Shown: piece by piece, positions 55,481 to 64,000 of the stretch
Layout: each line of letters begins with the position of its first letter
How positions within the stretch are numbered: the stretch's first letter is position 1
From: Hyaloperonospora brassicae
Taxonomy: Eukaryota > Oomycota > Peronosporomycetes > Peronosporales > Peronosporaceae
DNA: 64,000 nt
Direction of reading: 5' to 3'
NCBI GenBank assembly: GCA_947650285.1
Contig: CANTFL010000535.1
Location: 62,001 to 126,000 of the forward strand
Translations under genes and position numbers: made by a program
The notes under the pieces: model-generated
What the model was told of the DNA's origin: nothing
What the model saw: only the letters and a program-made list of their open reading frames with translations
Databases searched by the model: none

Positions 55481-56330
55481 ATGTCTATGCGAGGTGACTC
55501 AAGACCCACACAGCCAGGTGCTGTGCCAGCCTCTGCGGCAGACGATTCGTCGTCTGCTGCTCCTTCTTCGCCTGCAGCAACAGGTGCTACAGGTGCACGT
55601 GGCACCTCACCGCGTGCGCACGATGACCCCGACGTTGAGGTCATCTACTCTGGAGAGTCAGAAGTGTCTGACTCGGGCAATACTCCAGAGGCGTCTCGCT
55701 CACCGGCGAAGCCTCAGTATTCGCCATGGCCATTGCCGAACGAACGGATTCGTGATTTGCATCACAGTCTGTTCGGCAGTGATCATGGAGGCGATCAGGG
55801 TGGTGAGATGTAGTATTCCTTACCACCACCGACTCGTGCCTCTTCGCACGAGCGTGATGACGATGGCGTAGGCCGTCGTCAATCTGGGAGCCGTGGTACC
55901 GACAGAGGTACCACTGTGAAGCGTGATGATCTGAAGCCGTGGCGTTTGCCCGAGCGGCTCATCAATAGCTTGTCTCACGATACAAGCCAAAACCATCGAA
56001 TAACTTTATTCGATGCGACTGAGCTTCACGGCTTGGATCCCAGCGCGAATAAATTTCGCGCTGAAGAAGAATTTTATCTCGATGTCTTTCTTAGACATCG
56101 ACGGTACAACGGCAACCAAAAGCGTGAAAAAGCCTCGTTTTTGGCTGCGTGGAACGCGTTCGTCCAAAACGTAAAGAATTTTGGACGAGAAGGGTGGCTC
56201 AAGAAAGTTGAGACGACAAGCCTCAGGTTCGAAAGGCGAACGCCAATCGGTGCTAGCTACCGGTTTTACTGTTTGTCGAGTGAGGCAGACATTCCTTGCC
56301 TCAAATGGGGAGACCCTTGTCTTAGATCGC
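55481..56330 (+). pseudogene. ORF3, inverted copy at the left end of D2
   Basis: About 98 percent like D1-left, with the same N-terminus (MSMRGDSRPTQPG), the same TAG (55,811-55,813), then the frame 55,916-56,389 with LKPWRLPERLINSLSHDTS and LAAWNAFVQNVKNFGREG. The coiled-coil end is replaced by the A/B LTR fragment from about 56,325. Confidence 0.7.
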
Positions 56331-56560
56331 CTGTTGAAATCATCCCTTACCGCGCCCCGTCCCAGATCGTTCCATACCCATCAATCTGACGGCAGTTGGA
56401 TCAGATCGTCTTTCTCCGTTGGGATCGCCTCCCATCTCTTATTGGATCGCCAGGTCCCATGGTCTCATTTTCCACCAGTAAGTGAAACCTTAACTGGGTG
56501 GCCACCGATCCACTTCCCATCATTTAATTAGTGACTTTACCACACTACCACGTCGGCCCG
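56325..56560 (-). repeat. captured fragment of the A/B LTR in D2
   Basis: Same fragment and same ends as 28,655-28,888 in D1. Confidence 0.85.
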
Positions 56561-56625
56561 ACTTCGAGCAGACAACACGCGCCAACTGTTAGGACTTTCC
56601 CACTGTTGCGGCACTTTCAGTCAGT

Positions 56626-57960
56626 GTGATGTCATCGCCTTTACTCGATGACGTGCGGAAGGCACACGCAGGAAATATGATTCTTCTTCGTTTTATGGGT
56701 CACCTTGCGAACCCATCCCGGAAATCCTTGTCGGATTTGCCGGCTCTATACCGTACTTCGTTGGATCGTTATACGACTCGCAATAGCCTGATGTACTACA
56801 CAGCAGCTGCCGACGATACACCTCGTGGCGTCGTTCCCGATCATGACGATTTGCGTGTAAGCATCATGTTCGAATGTCACGATTAGCCATCAGGCAGGCA
56901 TCGTGGTAGGGAAAAGACTCTCCTCACGGTAAGTCGTGACTTTTACTGGACCCGCCAGTATCAGTTCGTAAGCAAATACATTCGTTCTTGCGAAGTCTGT
57001 CAACGGGTGAAGCCTAGTCCTTCACCCCGTGCGCCATTGCAGCCTCTGCCTGTTCCGGCAGAGTGCTGGCAGTCCGTTTTCATGGACTTCGTCTTCGGTT
57101 TTCCCGAAGACGCTCACAAGAATAATGGGATTCTTGTGTTTGTTGACCGTTTCAGCAAGATGGTCCATCTTGCTGCTGTACCTGAGTCGATCAAGGCTCA
57201 AGGTTTGCTCGCGTCTTTCTAGACACGGTCTTTCGACTCCACGGGTTACCCCGTGAACTCGTATCCGACCGTAACCCTCGGTTCACGGCGGCATTTTGGC
57301 AAACCGTGTTCTGTTCTCTCGGAACACGATTGAAGATGTCTACTTCTGACCATCCCGAAACATATGGTCAGACGGAACGTGCGAATCGTGTCCTCGAAGA
57401 GATCCTTCGAGGATATTTCCACTCGTTTCCGAGTTGGAGCAAATTCCTACCCATGGTGGAATTTGCCATCAATAATTCGGTGCATGCTTCCACACAGCAC
57501 ACACCGTTTTACGTGAATGGCTTACGCCATCCACGTGTGCCCGCCTTTCTAGAGTGTGACTCTTGGATAGGGGGGGAGGGACTCGCTCGAGCAAAAACCG
57601 TTTTGGCTCTTGCTCATCACGTGTCGACGCTAGCGTCGTCACGTATGATGCCGATGTCGATCAAATCGACATCGATGAAGAAGATCACCTCAATAATAGA
57701 GGCGACGATATTATTGACTCGGATGATGATGACGATGCTGGTATATTCAGCATCGTCAACGATTATGCCAGCGAGGAAGAAGACAACCTCGCTGAAGAAG
57801 AGAACAGTCTCTTAGCAGTGCGCACGAAGCGCACTGAAAAGACAAAACGACGAGTCAGCAGAGAACTTCCTGCTGACTCGAGAAGCGGTAGTCCGTTTCT
57901 TTCAGGACTCCATCGCAAATGCGGTGGACCGCTAGAAACGGAACGCAGATAAGAATGGAA
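56626..57960 (+). pseudogene. integrase of D2 (broken)
   Basis: The linker and finger are nearly identical to D1, including the TAG at 56,884-56,886. Then SRDFYWTRQYQF and CEVCQRVKPSPSPRAPLQP; core SVFMDFVFGFPEDAHKNNG; a frameshift near 57,205; LVSDRNPRFTAAFW-like; and HPETYGQTERANRVLEEIL (E: HPETDGQTER). An acidic segment (57,640-57,790) follows. Less damaged than D1 but still broken. Confidence 0.82.
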
Positions 57961-57999
57961 GAGCAAATGTTCTTTCATTTAAGGTTAACGACCTAGTAC

Positions 58000-58799
58000 T
58001 ACTGTCTACAGTAAACTTACATGGACATGCAGTCACTAGTGTCGGCTGTAGTAAACTACTGCCGAAGTACATTGGGCCATTTCGAGTGTTGCATCGCAAG
58101 GGCAATGCATACACGATCGAATTGCCTCGTAAGATGCGCACACATCCCACGTTTTACGTGGGGCGACTCAGACCGTACTGTCGGTACGAGCCTTCTTCTT
58201 CCGATGAAGATAGCCCCCACGTTCAAGAACCGCATCCATCAAGTTCTTGCGTTCGCGCTCCAGACGATCCGTCTGGTCGCGCAGATTTGATACCTCGGAA
58301 CTCAACCGAGATATATCCCCGCGAGCTGTTGCCAGCTCGCCGAAAAGGGAGCGGACATCCCGCTCGACCTGAAGCTGCGCTGTGGCATAATCGACGCGAT
58401 CTCTCGCCCGATCAGCCTCGTGATCCTTGCAGTTCTTCCGCACGGTATCAGTCAAAGCGTAGCGCCGGTCGCGCTCTTGCTTCAAGTCATCGCGCAATGC
58501 ATCGATTGCACGATCCATCTCGTAAGGGTCGAGAAGGTGAACCGAATCATCTGGAGGAGATCTTTCCTCCTCCACCACATCATTTGGTGGATGCTCACGG
58601 TGATCAACGCTTTCTAGTGGAGCGTATCTTAAATTACTGTGACGATTTAGGATCAAGGACGAGCTACCTGGTCCAGTGGCGGGGGTATCCACCCTCTTGG
58701 AACAGCTGGGAGCCCCGCTCTCAGCTGTTGATGGATGTTGAGGGTCTCGTCCACCAGTATGACGAGACTCATCCGATTGGTCCTGTGGTTCATCGATAA
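58000..58799 (+). pseudogene. integrase C-terminus and chromodomain of D2
   Basis: The frame 58,086-58,799 is open for 237 codons: MLHRKGNAYTIELPRKMRTH (GPF/Y end), then a segment antisense to the ORF3 coiled coil, and the chromodomain SRTSYLVQWRGYPPSWNSW with WEPRSQLLMDVEGLVHQYDE at the end. Confidence 0.8.
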
Positions 58800-59782
58800 A
58801 CACGCGCCCTACGCGCTTGTAGACGGATTGCAAGTTTGAAATAGCGTCATGCATCTCAGCCGAGATGTGTGCCCTTCCCCAGGGCTAAATTAGGGGATAC
58901 ACGCTCATATGTACACGCTACGAGTTGTCAACACAACTTGCACAAGGTTCTCCTTATGTGAGGCAAGGAATGCCTGCCTCTCTCGATAAACAGTGCAACC
59001 GGTATACCTAGCACCGGTTAGCGTTCGCCTTTCGAACCTGAGGCGTGTCGCCTCAAGTTTCTTGAGTCACCCATCTCGTCCAAAATTCTTTACGTTTTGG
59101 ACGAACGCGTTCCACGCAGCCAAAAACGAGGCTTTTTCACGCTTTTGGTTGCCGTTGTACCATCGATGTCTAAGAAAGACATCGAGATAATTTCTTCTTC
59201 AGCTCGAAAGTTCTTTGCGCTGGAACTTAAGCCGTGAAGCTCAGTCGCATCGAATAAAGTTATTCGATGGTTTTGGCTTGTATCGTGAGACAAGCTATTG
59301 ATGAGCCGCTCGGGCAAACGCCACGGCTTCAGATCATCACGCTTCACAGTGGTACCTCTGTCGGTACCACGGCTCCCAGATTGACGACGGCTCGCGCCAT
59401 CGTCATCACGCTCGTGCGAAGAGGCACGAGTCGGTGGTGGTAAGGAATACTACACCTCACCACCCTGATCGCCTCCATGATCACTGCCGAACAGACTGTG
59501 ATGCAAATCACGAGTCCGTTCGTTCGGCAATGGCCTTGGCGAATACTGAGGCGTCGCCGGTGAGCGAGACGCCTCTGGAGTATTGCCCGAGTCAGACACT
59601 TCTGACTCTCCAGAGTAGATGACCTCAACGTCGGGGTCATCGTGCGCACGCGGTGAGGTGCCACGTGCACCTGTAGCACCTGTTGCTGCAGGCGAAGAAG
59701 GAGCAGCAGACGACGAATCGTCTGCCGCAGAGGCTGGCACAGCACCTGGCTGTGTGGGTCTTGAGCCACCTCGCATAGACAT
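58168..59782 (-). pseudogene. antisense ORF3 at the right end of D2 (normal position)
   Basis: Read leftward from 59,782: MSMRGGSRPTQPG, a TAG, the frame 59,347-59,090 (LKPWRLPERLINSLSHDTS), a frameshift at about 59,190, then a 228-codon open frame, 58,854-58,168, ending in a strong coiled coil (ARDRVDYATAQLQVERDV, ISRLSSEVSNLRDQTDRL). The arrangement of globular part then coiled coil, overlapping the end of pol, is the same as in E ORF3. It shows what the left copies lost. Function unknown. Confidence 0.72.
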
Positions 59783-59912
59783 GTTAACTATGCGAGGTCA
59801 AGCGGAAAGTGAATGGAACGGACCCAACAAGTGCTCCCTGTCCCAATGGTGGCCAACGGGTGGCCGCCATATTTTCGATAGTCACACGGTGACTATCAGT
59901 TCAGGGGGGTGA

Positions 59913-60304
59913 TGTAACGGGTCAGCTCGTTACATGGAATTGTCACTTTAAAGAAAGTGACAATAAAGAATATTAAGTTGAATATTCTTTGAACAATATC
60001 ACCAATGGTGGTGATATTGAAGGGTCGACCAAAGAGGCTGTTTATTGGTTGATATCTTGATGATATCAACCCACCAATCGCCGCAAGACGCGCGCAATGA
60101 GTGGTGACGAGACGTCACCATACACTCAGTTATATTAGCATAATTAAGTTAAGTCAAACAGAGAGACAGTAGTTAAAAGACTTGATTATATTAATATAAC
60201 AGTTCTGCTTTTACCTTACCTACGCTTCCTCGCTTGCCTTGTGTACGTCTGTCGGGGCACCGAAACCCTTGCGTTAAGTTCACGCAAGGGTGTGCCCCGT
60301 TACA
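59913..60304 (+). repeat. D2 right LTR (3' LTR)
   Basis: 392 bp, preceded by the purine tract caggggggtga. Starts TGTAACGGG and ends GCCCCGTTACA. Confidence 0.92.
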
Positions 60305-60810
60305 TTGGCCGTCATTTCTTGCTCACCAGTGTCCAGAATGTGTGCCGTGCTCCGCCAATTCCGTCCTGTTCTTCCACCAACACCACGGTTTCGTTCCCAA
60401 TAGCAGTGCAAGTGTAACCGCTTCTTGCCGACGGAGGTGGCCCACGAATGGCCGGTGGAAACCACAGGAAGCACTCGGTGTCCAGTACCATAACGTCGGA
60501 AAGAACGGCAAGCTCACCATCACCGCTTTCCGTGCGCTCGCCCCCAAACACAAGCACTACATTCTTGAGAGGCAGGTGCACGGCGTCGTGCCACGTTCGC
60601 GGGATCGTTTCGCAGTTGATTGGAGTCTTCCAGCGGTGTGTTTGCATGTCAAACACGTGCAAGTCCCCTAGTGTTCGCTCCTCGTCATCGATTCCACCGT
60701 AGGCCACCACGCGGTCGTTCGAGATCTTGGTAGCAGTATGGCCCCAGCGCTCAGTCGGGGCGTTTCCTATCGACTCGATCGTCTCCCACGCTGTGTCCTC
60801 AGCCACACGC
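60305..60810 (-). pseudogene. kelch-repeat gene, N-terminal part (right of D2)
   Basis: An open stretch of 164 codons: TERWGHTATKISNDRVVAYG, LGDLHVFDMQTHRWKTP, RTWHDAVHLPLKNVVLVFGG, VLDTECFLWFPPAI and SARSGYTCTAIGNETVVLV. Two to three kelch blades are seen. No ATG starts this stretch (the in-frame codon is GTG, with a stop two codons before), so an upstream exon is likely. GTGAGC near 60,320 could be a donor. The coding sequence runs into the D2 LTR. Confidence 0.75.
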
Positions 60811-61221
60811 AGTCACGACTAACTTGCAAGACTACACCAAGGACACTCGCATTTAGTTCTCCTTTACCTAACAAAAAACAAACAACAAACAAACACACGG
60901 TCCATCAGACCTGCTGCTGCCTTTGACATTGACACGCCTCTGACCCGTTCCTTGACGCATTTGCTCGGCGAAGTTTCAGGTTGCACCTCGCGCCTATTGT
61001 GTCGCTCTGTGCTGGAAGCACGTGCTGCTGTGCGAGCGCTCGCCTGCTTCAGATCACGTGACGCCGACAAGCGATCCACCACACTGTCCGTCAGTGACCT
61101 TTGTGTCTGCTTCTTCTCCGTCGTCTTCTCCGTCGCCACGCATCACTACCGGTCGTTTCCCCAGCTGCATCCGATCCTTCTTCTAGTCCATTCTTCAGCC
61201 CTCTCCAGTAGCACCAAAACA
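60811..61221 (-). other. possible upstream exon or promoter of the kelch gene
   Basis: A frame at 61,139-60,864 (Lys/Glu/Arg-rich) lies upstream on the same strand without an ATG at its first codon. A GT- and T-rich stretch ending TTTGTTAG near 60,870 resembles an intron 3' end. Not enough to call an exon. Confidence 0.3.
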
Positions 61222-61324
61222 AGCAAATCCAGAAACCAGCAGTAGATTCGTGCGAAAGTCCTGAAATCAGCACCAGTTCTGAGACGAGCCAACATAGAGC
61301 ACAGTTGATGTTAGCCACACCATT
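61222..61324 (+). repeat. 103-bp inverted repeat, left arm
   Basis: Reverse complement of 62,628-62,730 with one mismatch. Begins agcaaatccagaaaccagca. Confidence 0.9.
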
Positions 61325-61712
61325 CCCAACTGCCTCAGTGATTGAAACTGCGTGATTGGTTGCGATCCTTGCCATTTTTAGAAATTGTTGGTGTGATCTC
61401 ATTGGGCAGACATTATTGGGCAAATGGACGACTCATTGTTCATTTTGCGACCCACGAGCGCCTACGAAAAAGGTAAAAGGCCTCTGCTTTGCTGACTATG
61501 GCACTATCATCCTTGCATGGAAGCAAGCCATGCGCTGAGAAGGTACTAAATGGTAATTCATCTGCACGTTCTATTAGAAACGGTTGCTGAGTTTATGTTT
61601 GTTTCTATGCACGTGAGAGAGGAGGGGACGCAGCGCGTGATCAGCAGACTGTAGACAACCCACCAGACTGTGCGTAGGTACGAAGATCGACGTACTCCGC
61701 AATTATATATGT

Positions 61713-62108
61713 TTAAACACAATTTAAAGTCCTTTTTATCCTGTTTGTTCCATGCTTGAAACGTGTTATAGGTTGGACGTTGTCAAGATCGTTAAACTCT
61801 CGTTTAATACTTTGCAGGTCGATTGCGAACAGTCGGCGCCAGTCCAGATGTACGTAAAACGTGGGACTGACGTCGTCGCTCTGTGATTTGCCACCAGGTA
61901 TCGGATAGAAGGGCTGATCAAGTCGCGAAACAAGGGGAGGGCGTTGAAATTGCTTAATGCCGGCGCAATAAGTGAGCACCGAGCTCAGACGGAAGGTCCG
62001 ATTCACAAAGTACGTGCTTAAAACGTCTACGATGCTCATGATTGAAGCAAGGGATGTCCGCAAGTGGAGGGAGAGGGGATTGTCATTGTAGAGCCGGCAA
62101 GTTTGCAC
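61713..62108 (-). CDS. hypothetical protein between the 103-bp inverted repeats
   Basis: 131 codons, no recognised domain, no signal peptide. Moderately basic, with a segment DVLSTYFVNRTFRLSSVL. It may be chance or a relic of whatever the 103-bp repeats bound. Confidence 0.25.
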   Translation of the reverse strand: MQTCRLYNDNPLSLHLRTSLASIMSIVDVLSTYFVNRTFRLSSVLTYCAGIKQFQRPPLVSRLDQPFYPIPGGKSQSDDVSPTFYVHLDWRRLFAIDLQSIKREFNDLDNVQPITRFKHGTNRIKRTLNCV

Positions 62109-62164
62109 TCGTGATGTTTTGCATATTGTGATTCCTGTACATGAAAGCTATGATGGTCGACATA

Positions 62165-62523
62165 TTAAAAGTGTATAGCAAGCATGTTTAAAGCAACGTC
62201 ATTGGCAATTTTTTTATTGTATTCATTCATTACAACAGCTATGCGTAGCATGTTCAATTGAGTATGAAGGCAACAGACCCACGCGGAAAGCATTCGTCTA
62301 TAGCACTGTCGGACATCACTGCATTCATCACGAATACTGACGCCCCACGGGCACCCGTATTGTGGGCACACATAAGTTGTGCTCCCACCACTACACCTCT
62401 TGACCTTGCCCTGTCGATTTTGATTAAAATAGTAGTCCTGTATAAACACTGTTGCAGCAGATGTCCGTCTGGAAAATGTGTTTCTTCAACAGTACATTGG
62501 TACCGTAGTCTCTTCCATATCAA
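62165..62523 (-). pseudogene. possible zinc-binding protein fragment
   Basis: Two overlapping frames. One reads TTYVCPQYGCPWGVSIRDE with C..(4)C spacing, resembling the N-terminal zinc motif of some MULE-type transposase-associated proteins. Too short and frameshifted to assign. Confidence 0.25.
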
Positions 62524-62627
62524 TCATCGCCATTTTGTTTGAAACCGTGGTGTATTAATTTATGTTTCTACATAATTCTTACTTTACCAGTACACCACAC
62601 AAATAAATTGAGTGGTCTTCATTAATA

Positions 62628-62730
62628 AATGGTGTGGCTAACATCAACTGTGCTCTATGTTGGCTCGTCTCAGAACTGGTGCTGGTTTCAGGACTTTCGC
62701 ACGAATCTACTGCTGGTTTCTGGATTTGCT
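62628..62730 (-). repeat. 103-bp inverted repeat, right arm
   Basis: See 61,222-61,324. The outer ends are 1.51 kb apart. No matching target duplication outside the arms. Confidence 0.9.
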
Positions 62731-62779
62731 CGACACAAACCGCGCTCCACGAAACGTGTAATTGCGCCAAGCTGGGGCT

Positions 62780-64000
62780 GATACGATTGTCACGGTCACG
62801 AGTAACACAAACAAACATAGGGACACGAGGTTAAATGATTTTTACCAATTATATACATTCGGATTTATCAATATAAATAAACTTTTTATTTTCTTCTCGT
62901 ACTGGATAATATCTTAGTGACTTGTCTACCCCAACACTCTTTCCTTTTAATCGAACGTGTGCGCATACCGTACTTTTGACGCGTGGCATGAGAATGCCGT
63001 CGACCGTGAAAATTCACGTCTCTACTCCCGCGCAACCTATGGCCGAGCAAGAAGAATGCTCGAGGCAGACCCTCACTTATTCTGGATTCCGCAATGGAGG
63101 ATTCTTGCCAAACAAAGGAGTCCGTAATCAATTGCCCGAAATCGTTTGCCCGTGATTATTTGCCCGTGATCAATCGCGCATAATCAGTTACCCGTTGCCA
63201 AACACTCGCAATCAGGTATTCGTATTTTGACGCATGTAGTCAGATGTCCATAAATCATTTGCCCGTAATCGGTTGCCCGTAATCGGTTGCCCGTAATCGG
63301 TTGCCCGTAATCGGCTGCCCGTAATCGGTTGCCCGTAATCGGTTGCTCGTAATCGGTAGCCCGTAATCAGTTGCCCGTAATCAATCGTCCGTAATCAGTT
63401 GATCGTAACCAGTTGCCCGTAATAGATGCCCGTATTCAGTTATCGTAGCCAACACTCGCAATTAGGCATTCGTAATTAGACGCAAGTAGTCAGACGTCCG
63501 TAATTAGTTGCCCGTAATCGGTTGCCCAAAATCCGGCCGCCAGTCCGAGGGTGTATGAGAGAGATTTAGACTCTCCTGTGCGCATGTCATCATGTTTATC
63601 TGTGATCATAGAACTGGCGTGTAAGAGCTCGATTGCGTTTTATATCAATGCGTGTGGCCCCGGAAAGGACTTTCTGTGCACCGCTGCCTTATGCAGCGGA
63701 GAAGTGCAGGGCGACAAATCAGGACGCCCAGCTCGAGGTGGCGACTCGTTTGCGGCCACTTGAGACAAAGCGGTGACACGTGGCGCTGGGGGGCCATCCG
63801 GTCGTAGTACCCGTCTATGGCTTCCGGCTGCGAGCGCAGCATACACGACGCACAACCGCACCCTGTTGAGCTTTTCACAGAAAGGCTTTCGCTGAAGGGC
63901 TTTTACGCGACAGGGATTAATTTTTGACTGGTTTGACCTTAACTGTGAAATTTTGGGAATTCTGAAAGAATCTCAGTACATTACGTTCGTGTGGAAAGGC
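62780..64000 (-). repeat. repeat element G, copy 2 (cut by window end)
   Basis: Inverted relative to copy 1 at 24,133-25,235. Ends near 62,780 (aatcgtatcagcc-like, reversed) and runs past 64,000. About 85 percent similar by eye in the non-repeat parts, for example around 63,660-63,950. Confidence 0.75.
63130..63535 (-). repeat. 14-bp minisatellite of element G (copy 2)
   Basis: The unit ttgcccgtaatcgg is nearly perfect for six or more copies at 63,250-63,345, and degenerate outside. A longer block (caacactcgcaat, then gacgcaagtagtcagacgt) recurs at about 63,209 and 63,450, giving a higher-order repeat of about 240 bp. Confidence 0.92.

Larger units (their letters stand above)
54959..60304 (+). 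mobile_element. composite palindromic Gypsy derivative D2
   Basis: 5.35 kb inserted in the kelch gene. Both ends are the same 392-bp LTR plus purine tract plus ORF3 in inverted orientation, nearly identical over about 1.2 kb. Between them lie the A/B LTR fragment and integrase-chromodomain. No gag, RT or primer-binding site. ATTG lies at both borders (54,955-54,958; 60,304-60,307, sharing the final A). Confidence 0.88.

Noticed and set aside
54959..60304. D2 as a classical DNA transposon with long terminal inverted repeats
   Set aside because: The inverted ends are LTRs with purine tracts and the interior is integrase-chromodomain, so it derives from a Gypsy element, whatever its present mode of movement.
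60312..60806. Kelch frame as a complete small protein
   Set aside because: First codon is GTG with a nearby upstream stop and the end is the D2 insertion; it is a gene fragment.
63250..63375. Regular repeat that might suggest a CRISPR array
   Set aside because: Units are contiguous 14-mers without spacers, in a eukaryotic context.

Overview
The window looks like a gene-poor, repeat-filled stretch of an oomycete genome (Phytophthora or downy-mildew type). The reasons are: Ty3/Gypsy elements with chromodomain integrases, two of them (A, B) with a second cellular-type RNase H as known for the oomycete Chronos lineage; a TTTAGGG-type telomeric tract; LINE remnants; and one small cysteine-rich secreted protein typical of oomycete effector candidates. 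No rRNA, tRNA, CRISPR or prokaryotic operon was seen. Species assignment is inference.

Layout. 1-11,880: a decayed long-LTR Gypsy element (A; PR-RT-RNaseH-aRNaseH-IN-chromodomain, antisense ORF3), extremely rich in GATC. 11,885-12,770 and 20,472-20,911: an older minus-strand Gypsy (F1), whose LTR is split by a young Gypsy element E (12,771-20,471; 327-bp LTRs with one visible mismatch, 5-bp duplication CATAA). E has gag, protease, RT/RNase H, integrase-chromodomain and a 459-codon antisense ORF3. 21,940-23,365: a LINE 3' fragment with a 17-bp target duplication. 23,761-23,952: small secreted cysteine-rich protein gene (minus). 24,133-25,235 and 62,780-64,000: two inverted copies of a repeat with a 14-bp minisatellite. 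25,441-26,960: an old LINE remnant (minus). 27,287-32,642 and 54,959-60,304: two composite Gypsy derivatives (D1, D2) whose two ends are both 3' ends in inverted orientation. 33,578-48,648: full-length element B (2.19-kb LTRs), same family as A. 48,649-52,618: 5' half of a minus-strand Gypsy (C), cut by B. 52,619-53,466: start of another minus element (F2). 53,467-54,259: remnant of a host gene. 54,440-54,958 plus 60,305-60,810: a kelch-repeat gene split by D2.

Three things stand out. (1) Elements C, D and E are saturated with short perfect hairpins (stems 6-11 bp, loops 3-10 nt) through both LTR and coding sequence, far above chance, whereas A and B lack this and are instead GATC-saturated. 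(2) Families A/B, C/D and E each carry an open frame on the opposite strand between pol and the 3' LTR (ORF3), with coiled-coil regions. (3) D1 and D2 are palindromic retroelements with a polypurine tract inside both LTRs and no primer-binding site, sharing the same internal junction, so the rearranged form itself appears to have spread. A four-unit telomeric tract sits beside the RT catalytic codons of E.

Most coding sequence here is broken. The best intact frames are the E gag, E integrase-chromodomain, E ORF3, the LINE C-terminus and the small secreted protein.
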